13,758 nucleotides of DNA from Chrysochromulina parva (Eukaryota > Haptophyta > Prymnesiales > Chrysochromulinaceae). How positions within the stretch are numbered: position 1 is the stretch's first letter; every line of letters begins with the position of its first letter. This document shows positions 8,558 through 13,758 of the stretch, in pieces. Below the pieces are notes generated by a model. That model made no database searches, was not told where the DNA came from, and was given only the letters and a program-made list of their open reading frames with translations. A program made the position numbers and the translations under genes. The stretch covers positions 1 through 13,758 of the forward strand of contig PJAB01001546.1 of the NCBI GenBank assembly GCA_002887195.1, written 5' to 3'.

Positions 8558-9484
8558 CTACTTCATGAAGCCGTGCTCACGTTCATACGCCTCCTGGAAG
8601 AGCTTCATGAAGACCGAGATACCCTCCTCCTCGTTGGCCGGCGGCGCGCGGAAGCCGATACGCATCACCGTCCTTGGCGCGGCCGCATTGAGCTTGGCCT
8701 GCAGGTCGAAGCCGAGTTGGTCGACTCCCAGTAGCTCCGCCTCCGCGATCGAGTCGGACGGGACGCCAGTGTAGATGGCCGCAAAGCGACGCAGCGCGGG
8801 CATGTGCTGTGTGTTGATCTTGTACAGGAGCGTGGCAGCGGATGGCGCGAGCGGGTTGGGATCGGCGCTCGTGTATTCGCTGACGGGCACCCACGCCTCG
8901 CTGCCGCGCACGGCATCCTGCAAGTGCACACGCTGAGGCACGAGCCGGCACCACGGCCGGGTGGCGAGCTCCTCGGCTGAGGCGCCGGTGAGCTGGCTGA
9001 AGCGGCTGAGCATGGCATCGTCGACATCGTCAACGGACACCTTCTCCACGGCGCCTACGAGCGTGATGCTTGAGCCCGAGGCTGCGCCACCACGAGGTGC
9101 ACACGCATAGAAGCTGGCGGTCGCATCCCGCTCAAGGTTGGCAGCCGCCTCCTGCGAGGAGAGCGGCGTGAGCGGGCAGCCCTGTTCGTCGACCACGAAA
9201 GCAGCGTAGCTCGAGAGCGCGGCACCCTCCGCGCCCGGCGCGCTCACGCGTGTCACCAGTACGCCTTCCGAGCACACAGCGGCAACCGTCCTCGCGGCCT
9301 GTGCGTCTGTCAGCCGCTGCGCCTCATCAACGAGGTCGGACCACTTTGTCGACATGGTGCTCGGCGCGGTGGCGAGCAGCTGCGGCACGGGTGCTCGCGT
9401 GGGCAGTAGTGCCGCGAGGCACCCAGCAAGGAGGGCGGCGGTGATCGACGACATCCGACTTTTTGCGCGGAGATCCAGTCTCAT
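8558..9484 (-). CDS. FMN-binding split-barrel (PPOX-like) plus DUF2470 protein, likely plastid-targeted
   Basis: A single exon of 308 residues. Residues 10-40 form a hydrophobic leader (S-S-I-T-A-A-L-L-A-G-C-L-A-A-L-L) followed by a Pro/Ala/Ser stretch, as in proteins routed through the ER to a secondary plastid. Residues 45-200 fit the pyridoxamine-phosphate-oxidase-like split barrel: helix, G-V-L-V-T-R-V strand, A-A-F-V-V-D-E-Q-G-C-P strand, L-E-R-D-A-T-A-S-F-Y, then I-T-L-V-G-A-V-E-K-V. Residues 222-303 are DUF2470, with H-M-P-A-L-R-R-F-A where related proteins have H-M-N-x-D-H, then L-L-G-V-D-Q-L-G-F-D-L. The same two domains occur in HugZ-type haem proteins and in the plant glutamyl-tRNA-reductase-binding protein, so tetrapyrrole metabolism is plausible but not shown. 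Loss of the second His of the motif is notable. Starts at 9487 and 9454 are also possible. Confidence 0.8.
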   Translation of the reverse strand: MRLDLRAKSRMSSITAALLAGCLAALLPTRAPVPQLLATAPSTMSTKWSDLVDEAQRLTDAQAARTVAAVCSEGVLVTRVSAPGAEGAALSSYAAFVVDEQGCPLTPLSSQEAAANLERDATASFYACAPRGGAASGSSITLVGAVEKVSVDDVDDAMLSRFSQLTGASAEELATRPWCRLVPQRVHLQDAVRGSEAWVPVSEYTSADPNPLAPSAATLLYKINTQHMPALRRFAAIYTGVPSDSIAEAELLGVDQLGFDLQAKLNAAAPRTVMRIGFRAPPANEEEGISVFMKLFQEAYEREHGFMK

Positions 9485-9487
9485 CAT

Positions 9488-9684
9488 GTTCTCAATTGGC
9501 AATTGGCCCGGAAAGAGACGTAACAGACTTGTAGCAACGCGCCCCCCCCCATTACATGTACCGTTCCACATCCTCGCAAAAAAAGTTCTCGCGCTGAAAC
9601 CTTCTTCAAGACGCCTATTTGCCAGACGACGTCGCCGACACCGTCCTTCCAAAGGCGAACCTGGGGGCGCTCGCTCGCTCGCAG
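9488..9684. promoter_or_regulatory. Divergent intergenic region, PPOX-DUF2470 gene / NOG2 gene
   Basis: Fewer than 200 bp separate the chosen divergent starts (9484 or 9487 minus, 9685 plus). Directly next to the minus-strand start are two abutting copies of CAATTGG (9493-9499 and 9500-9506), which read CCAATTG on the minus strand and resemble CCAAT boxes. A run of nine C residues (9542-9550) and an A-rich patch near 9580 follow. No TATA box is evident. Use as a shared promoter is inferred from the spacing. Confidence 0.45.
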
Positions 9685-12220
9685 ATGCCCAAATCTTTCC
9701 GAGGGACGGCTGGCAAGAAGAATGGTGCCGTGCACTCGGGTGCCGCGTCCGACAACCCAAATCGCACGATCTCGGCCAAAGCCAAGGCGAGCGGCTCTGC
9801 GGTCCGCACAAAGCAGACCATCAACCGGCTCAACATGTACCGTAGCAAGGTGAAGCGCAACAAAGACGGCAAGATCGTCAAGGGCGGCCTCGCAGTCGGC
9901 GAGACCGTGCGCCAGATGAAAGCGGCGCGCGTGCAGCCCGACCGCCGCTGGTTCGGCAACACACGCGTCATCGGCCAGACGGAGCTCACTGAGTTTAGGG
10001 AGTCCATGGCCAAGACGCAGGCGGACCCGTACGCAGTGCTCATCAAACGCAACAAGCTGCCGATGGGCCTGCTCGCCGACGGCAACGCCAAGCGTGGGCG
10101 CGTCGACCTACTGCGCGTCGAGAGCTTCGCGTCCGTCTTCGGCAGCAAGTCGCAGCGAAAGCGGCCCAAGCTATCGAGCTTTGGCATGGCTGCAGCCTCC
10201 TCGTCGGCACCCGACGCCGGTAGCGGCGCGGGCGCATCGGGCGGTGCGGAGGAGCCTGACGAGTGGACCGATATGCTCGCGCACGTGGCCTCGTCGCAGC
10301 GCGCGTACGATGTGGCGGGAGATTCGAACATTGAGCGCGAGGTCGAGCAGCTCGGGCCTCGTAACTACATCTTTGACGCGGGCCAATCGCGCCGTATTCG
10401 CGCCGAGCTCTTCAAGGTGCGTATGAGGGCATGCGCATCGCACAGCGTTGCTGGCGATGAGTGTTGCTCCTGGCGCCGCGCGCTTCTGGAGCCGCTGTTG
10501 CCTTTATGCCGCCCTGCCGCCCTCCCTGCCGCCCTCCCTGCCGCCCTCCCTGCTGCCCTCCCTGCTGCCCTATCGCCTTGAAGCCGGTCCGCCGTGACTG
10601 CCCCGCCGCCCAGCCGCCCATGTCACGCGACGCTGGCGAGGATGGCAACACCCAATACTTTAATATACCCTGACACGGGCCTAACCTCCCGCGCTGTTGA
10701 GCAATATGCGTTGCTGAGCCTCGTCCGCCGGCCAACCTCGCGTTGCCCATCTGCGGCGCTCTCTGTGCATCTCCGCTGCATCTTCGCTGCATCTTCGCTG
10801 CATCTCCGCTGCATCTCCGCTGCATCTCCGCTGCATCTCCGCTGCATCTCTGCTGCATCTCTGCTGCACCTCCGTCCCAACGTCTGACGTGGTCGCCTCT
10901 CGTCGACGGCCGCCCGCTCTCGCGCAGGTGATCGACTCGTCGGACGTGGTCGTGGAGGTGCTTGACGCGCGCGATCCGCTAGGCACCCGCGCGCCGCACG
11001 CGGAGGCATTCATCCGCAAGGAGGCGAATCACAAGCATCTCGTCTTCCTGCTCAACAAGTGTGACCTGGTGCCAACGCGTGTAACGGCCGCGTGGCTCAA
11101 GCATCTCTCAAAGGAAGCACCGACGCTCGCCTTCCATGCGTCCATTAGTAACCCGTTTGGCAAGGGCTCCTTCATCAATTTGCTCCGCCAGTTTGCCAAG
11201 CTGCACGCGGACAAGAAGCAGATCTCGGTCGGCTTCATTGGGTACCCCAATGTGGGCAAGAGCTCGGTGATCAACACGCTCAAGAAGAAGAAGGTGTGCA
11301 AAGTCGCGCCTATCCCCGGGGAGACCAAAGTGTGGCAGTATGTCACTCTCATGAAGTCCATCTACCTCGTCGACTGCCCGGGCACCGTTCAGCCAAGCGG
11401 CAACTCGGACGAGGATGCGGTGCTCAAGGGAGTAGTCCGCATCGAGCAACTGCGCCAGGCGGAGGACTACATCGAGCCGTTGATGCAGCGCGTGCGCAAA
11501 GAGTACCTCACACGCACCTACGGCATCGCCGAGTGGGAGAGCCCTATCGACTTTCTTGAGCAGTACGCGCGCAAGATTGGGAAGCTCCTCAAGGGATCCG
11601 AGCCCGATACGAACGCGGCCGCCAAGCTAGTGTTGCACGACTTCCAGCGTGGTCGGCTGCCCTACTTCACACTGCCGCCCGGCCACTTGCCTCAGCCCGA
11701 GCCTCGGAATGCCGCCGAGAGGGCTGCCGAAGCCGGCGTGCGCGCGAAGCGGCAGAGCATGAAGGAGCTCGTACCTTCGCACGAATTCGTTCCATCGGAT
11801 CTGCGCGTGCGCGGTGCTGGCGTCGAGGAGGGCGAGGAGGAGGAGGGCGAGGAGGATGGCGAAGAGGAGGAGGGCGAAGAGGAGGAGGGCGAAGAGGAGG
11901 AGGGCGATGACGATGAGGAGGAGGGCGAGGACGGCGAGAGCGTGAGCGAAGACGAGGAAGGCGATGAGGAAGATGACGACGAGGAGGGTGAGGAGGAGGA
12001 GGAGGAGGAGGAAGAGGAGCCGGAGCCAGAACCGGCGTCCAAGCCCACTGGCGGCAAGGCGAAGGGCAAGGCAGCAGTCGCGCTATCGAAGGTTGTCGCA
12101 GTAGCGAAGTCCGCCCTGAAGGCGGTTGTGCCCAAGGCGGCCGCGCCCAAGGCGGCCGCGCCCAAGGCGGCCGCGCCCAAGGCGGCGGTGAGCTGGGAGG
12201 ATGTCTTTGATGCGGTTTAG
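9685..12220 (+). CDS. NOG2: Nucleolar GTP-binding protein 2 (NOG2/GNL2), two exons, 674 aa
   Basis: Exons are 9685-10416 and 10928-12220, joined in phase 0 to give K-V-I-D-S-S-D-V-V at the junction, a hallmark of the family. NOG2 is the circularly permuted GTPase that matures pre-60S ribosomal particles in the nucleolus and nucleus. Family landmarks: basic N-terminus with N-R-L-N-M-Y-R (47-53), [10 protein letters not shown] (87-96), and S-K-S-Q-R-K-R-P (154-161). The GTPase motifs appear in permuted order: D-A-R-D-P-L-G-T-R (257-265), G4 N-K-C-D (287-290), G5-like H-A-S (314-316), G1 G-Y-P-N-V-G-K-S (349-356), G2 G-E-T-K (375-378), G3 D-C-P-G (393-396). All key residues are intact. The C-terminus is a Glu/Asp/Gly stretch (about 544-613), then lysine-rich P-K-A-A-A repeats (about 645-665) and W-E-D-V-F. 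The start at 9685 matches the family N-terminus; an in-frame ATG at 9619 would add 22 residues. Confidence 0.95.
10508..10573 (+). repeat. 12-bp minisatellite in the NOG2 intron
   Basis: The unit gccgccctccct repeats from 10516 in abutting copies at 10516, 10528, 10540 and 10552 (the last with a C to T change), with partial units on each side. The plus strand is almost pure pyrimidine apart from the G residues. Because the unit is a multiple of three, long open frames appear on both strands; these are not genes. Confidence 0.9.
10764..10873 (+). repeat. 11-bp minisatellite in the NOG2 intron
   Basis: Nine abutting copies of gctgcatctcc-type units run from 10775 to 10873, with a partial unit before them. 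The first two copies end in ttc, the middle four in tcc, and the next two in tct, so variants are clustered as expected for slippage or local duplication. The array ends 54 nt before the intron acceptor and makes part of a long pyrimidine-rich approach to it. The 11-bp period creates repetitive frames on the minus strand that are artefacts. Confidence 0.95.
11826..12033 (+). repeat. GAG/GAA/GGC codon repeat encoding the acidic NOG2 tail
   Basis: A purine-only to nearly purine-only stretch made of degenerate 12-15-bp units such as gaggaggagggcgaa encodes an Asp/Glu/Gly tract of about 70 residues. Acidic C-terminal tracts are known in this family and in other nucleolar proteins, so the tract itself is expected; the repeat structure shows it can change length easily. 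Confidence 0.9.
12130..12188 (+). repeat. 15-bp repeat encoding P-K-A-A-A in the NOG2 C-terminus
   Basis: The unit gcccaaggcggccgc is repeated from 12130, 12145 and 12160, with a shorter fourth copy from 12175. It keeps the reading frame and encodes P-K-A-A-A blocks like those in histone H1 tails. It lies just before the terminal W-E-D-V-F segment. The three full copies each contain gcggccgc. Confidence 0.9.
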
Positions 12221-12672
12221 AGACAGGAGAGCTACAGCCTTGTCGTCCATCATGGCGGCTCAAACTGCGTCAAGTATGACGGTGCCCCGGCGTGCGTCAT
12301 TCCGTGTATTTCGTGCAGAGGTGTCACCGTTTTATCCTGTAGGTTACCACCTACGGTGTACGGAACCTTCGCACCGCGGGTTGGGCCCTCCCCTGAACGC
12401 TGAAGTTGGAGCGGGTGGGACCGGAGACCGCGCCGCTTTTGGGGGGAGTGGGCAGACCTACGGCAGTGCCAGTCGGCGCGTGCACTCGGTTCGGGGTCCG
12501 GATCAGCCCGGTCGTAATCGATGCCGGTGCGGTCGCTCTTCGTACGGGCTGTATGTGCGTCTCTCTCGCCCCCCCTCGCCCACCTCCCCCGCAACTTCGA
12601 TCTCTTCGGAACTAACATCTTGCATGGTGTAAAGTTCGCATGCGCGCCTTGCTTCCTCTCCACCTCTCGTTC
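12221..12672. other. Convergent spacer after NOG2, no gene supported
   Basis: About 450 bp between the NOG2 stop and the end of the uncertain minus-strand ORF. Frames on both strands (12201-12632 plus, 12250-12663 minus) give products without recognisable domains, and their composition does not resemble the neighbouring exons. The left part is expected to be the NOG2 3' UTR. Confidence 0.5.
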
Positions 12673-13578
12673 CTAACCCGTGTGAGCACGCCTTAGATGC
12701 AGATGCCGCTCAGCGTGACAGCTGGGCGCGCCGACCAAAGAAGAGGCCGATTGTGCACAATGCCCACGCCAAAGTTCAGGTACTGTGTGCACACACGATA
12801 GCAAGCGCCGTACGAGATCGAGCTCAGATGAGATATCACAAGGAGCACAGTTCAGAAAACGAAGGAGCCGCGGCACCATACACACCTTCTTTTCGATTAA
12901 TTGGTCGCGGAGGGTGGCTTCGTCGGCGGGGGTCGCACAGCGCGCCTCTCGCACCACCTCATCCGCTCGCGGCGACGCTTTCGCCATGGCCCAGATCCGA
13001 GGTGCGTCGAGCTGCTTGGCGATCAACGCCGAGCAGGTAGTCGATTGTCTCAACCCGTGGACGGTCATTGGTCTCCGGCTGCTGCTACGCAGGCTGCTGC
13101 TGCCGCTGAGCAGAGAAGAAGCAGAGTTGGATTCTCTGATCTCACTCCAGCTCTTACTCCTCGGCAAAGCACGCACGGCATGCGGTCGTGCCGTCGTCCC
13201 CGTTTGCTGTCGTTCGCTCGCGTTCACTGGGATCATCGGCGCGCCTGCACGAGGCCGCAACGCCTCCTGAAATCGCCAGTCGTCCGCGCGGGCAGGCGGC
13301 AGGGTCCGGCTCTGGTAGGAGACAGGAAAGGTGTGACGCCTTGCGCTGGGCCCGGTTGGGATTGGGTAGTTTGCCGAATCCGTGGACGGAACGGCCCACA
13401 TCACTGGGCCCAAAGCTGGAGCGGGACTGCGTTTCAGCACCTCACCAACCTCAAAGACGAGCGGGCCGAGCACTGCTCGCTGCGGCTTGGTCGGAGAGCG
13501 TCCTACGCCATGGTGGAGCCAGAGGTCCTTCGAATCGGACCGTGTGAGCCCGCCGGCGGCCGAGGTTGCGAGAGGCAT
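12673..13578 (-). CDS. Hypothetical protein, Ser/Arg/Pro-rich, about 301 aa, uncertain
   Basis: This is an open frame with ATG at 13578; the frame stays open further upstream to at least 13640. I do not recognise the product. The N-terminal two thirds are Ser/Arg/Pro-rich and probably disordered, with a serine cluster at about 152-168. A more ordered-looking helical stretch follows (A-D-E-A-T-L-R-D-Q-L-I-E-K-K-V-C, then S-S-E-L-D-L-V-R-R-L-L). The TTTATAAA palindrome at 13636-13643 lies about 60 bp above the ATG, which favours a real gene. Against it: an overlapping plus-strand frame (12901-13656) is nearly as long, and codon choice in the last 60 codons is less GC-rich than in the other genes, so that part may be intron or UTR. 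No introns could be placed without homology. Confidence 0.4.
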   Translation of the reverse strand: MPLATSAAGGLTRSDSKDLWLHHGVGRSPTKPQRAVLGPLVFEVGEVLKRSPAPALGPVMWAVPSTDSANYPIPTGPSARRHTFPVSYQSRTLPPARADDWRFQEALRPRAGAPMIPVNASERQQTGTTARPHAVRALPRSKSWSEIRESNSASSLLSGSSSLRSSSRRPMTVHGLRQSTTCSALIAKQLDAPRIWAMAKASPRADEVVREARCATPADEATLRDQLIEKKVCMVPRLLRFLNCAPCDISSELDLVRRLLSCVHTVPELWRGHCAQSASSLVGAPSCHAERHLHLRRAHTG

Positions 13579-13752
13579 CCTCACGATTTCCAGGGCGCAC
13601 GACCAGGGACGTTTTACAAGTACCGCCGTGTCGGTTTTATAAAGTTTGTTTCATGAAGCGGTTTCACTTCACAGACACACGAACACGATCATTTCGATCC
13701 TCTCCTCATCCAATTCATCGTCGCAACTCATTCACTGCAGTTCGTTTTCGCC
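13579..13752. promoter_or_regulatory. Possible bidirectional promoter with palindromic TATA box
   Basis: TTTATAAA at 13636-13643 is its own reverse complement, so it offers TATAAA on both strands. It lies about 60 bp above the minus-strand ATG at 13578 and about 110 bp above the plus-strand ATG at 13753. The right half (about 13664-13752) is pyrimidine- and A-rich and poor in G, as in a 5' UTR. Confidence 0.45.
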
Positions 13753-13758
13753 ATGTAT
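13753..13758 (+). CDS. Possible start of a plus-strand gene cut by the window edge
   Basis: The last six bases read ATG TAT, preceded by ttcgccATG, about 110 bp below the TATAAA at 13638 and after a C/A/T-rich, G-poor leader that looks like a 5' UTR. Only two codons are visible, so nothing can be said of the product. The call rests on context alone. Confidence 0.25.

Larger units (their letters stand above)
10417..10927 (+). other. NOG2 intron (511 nt, phase 0)
   Basis: The donor is TTCAAG|GTGCGT and the acceptor is CTCTCGCGCAG|GTGATC. Splicing is dictated by the conserved protein: exon 1 ends E-L-F-K and exon 2 begins V-I-D-S-S-D. At 511 nt it is four to five times longer than the other three introns here (99-128 nt), and most of the extra length is in two pyrimidine-rich minisatellites. 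Confidence 0.9.

Noticed and set aside
9488..9811. N-terminal extension of the PPOX-DUF2470 frame to 9811
   Set aside because: It overlaps the conserved N-terminus of NOG2 in antisense and would place about 109 Arg/Pro-rich residues before a good hydrophobic leader.
9615..10331. Minus-strand frame of 238 codons opposite NOG2 exon 1
   Set aside because: NOG2 exon 1 carries many conserved family motifs in the plus frame; the antisense product has none and starts in a non-promoter context.
10412..11019. Minus-strand frames encoding Met-Gln-Arg-Arg-Cys-Ser-Gly-Asp-type repeats
   Set aside because: They are translations of the 11-bp and 12-bp intronic minisatellites, which necessarily give periodic proteins in several frames. 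They lie in the NOG2 intron.
11667..12263. Minus-strand Pro/Ser-rich frames opposite the NOG2 tail
   Set aside because: They are shadows of the GAG/GAA and GCC-AAG-GCG codon repeats of NOG2, which is strongly supported on the plus strand.

Overview
The window reads as nuclear DNA of a GC-rich unicellular alga, most likely a haptophyte or another alga with a secondary plastid. This rests on four things: GT-AG introns that join conserved protein segments exactly in frame, a typical eukaryotic nucleolar GTPase (NOG2/GNL2), two plastid-type proteins that start with hydrophobic signal-peptide-like leaders, and the very high GC of the coding exons. The exact lineage is an inference. I see no bacterial operon, phage, CRISPR array, tRNA or rRNA.

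Layout. Positions 1-1026 are less GC-rich and repeat-laden: a 48-bp direct repeat at a 72-bp period, an AAGT microsatellite, two copies of a 16-bp word, and between those a minus-strand fragment resembling a chromodomain tail of a transposable element. From 1027 to 6359 (minus) lies a giant gene. Its two exons, joined over a 128-nt intron, encode about 1734 residues: an unrecognised N-terminal domain, ARM-like helices, IQ-like motifs, a coiled coil of about 890 residues with internal repeats, and a disordered tail. Head-to-head with it, 6665-7905 (plus) is a three-exon UPF0301/AlgH (DUF179) protein. A spacer of about 650 bp follows with no gene I can support. A minus-strand gene (8558-9484) encodes an FMN-binding split-barrel (PPOX-like) plus DUF2470 protein with an N-terminal leader. 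Head-to-head with it, 9685-12220 (plus) is the two-exon NOG2/GNL2 GTPase; its 511-nt intron contains two pyrimidine-rich minisatellites. After another short spacer comes an uncertain minus-strand ORF (12673-13578). A TATA-like palindrome follows, and the last six bases (13753-13758) may be the start of a further plus-strand gene.

The genes alternate as head-to-head pairs with convergent tails: coiled-coil/UPF0301, PPOX/NOG2, and perhaps hypothetical/partial. The spaces between divergent starts are about 305, 200 and 174 bp, so shared bidirectional promoters are likely. The genes do not form an evident pathway. UPF0301 and PPOX-DUF2470 proteins are both plausibly plastid-located, and NOG2 works in nucleolar 60S ribosome assembly. 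I found no convincing new defence or biosynthetic system. The least familiar item is the ARM/IQ/coiled-coil protein.
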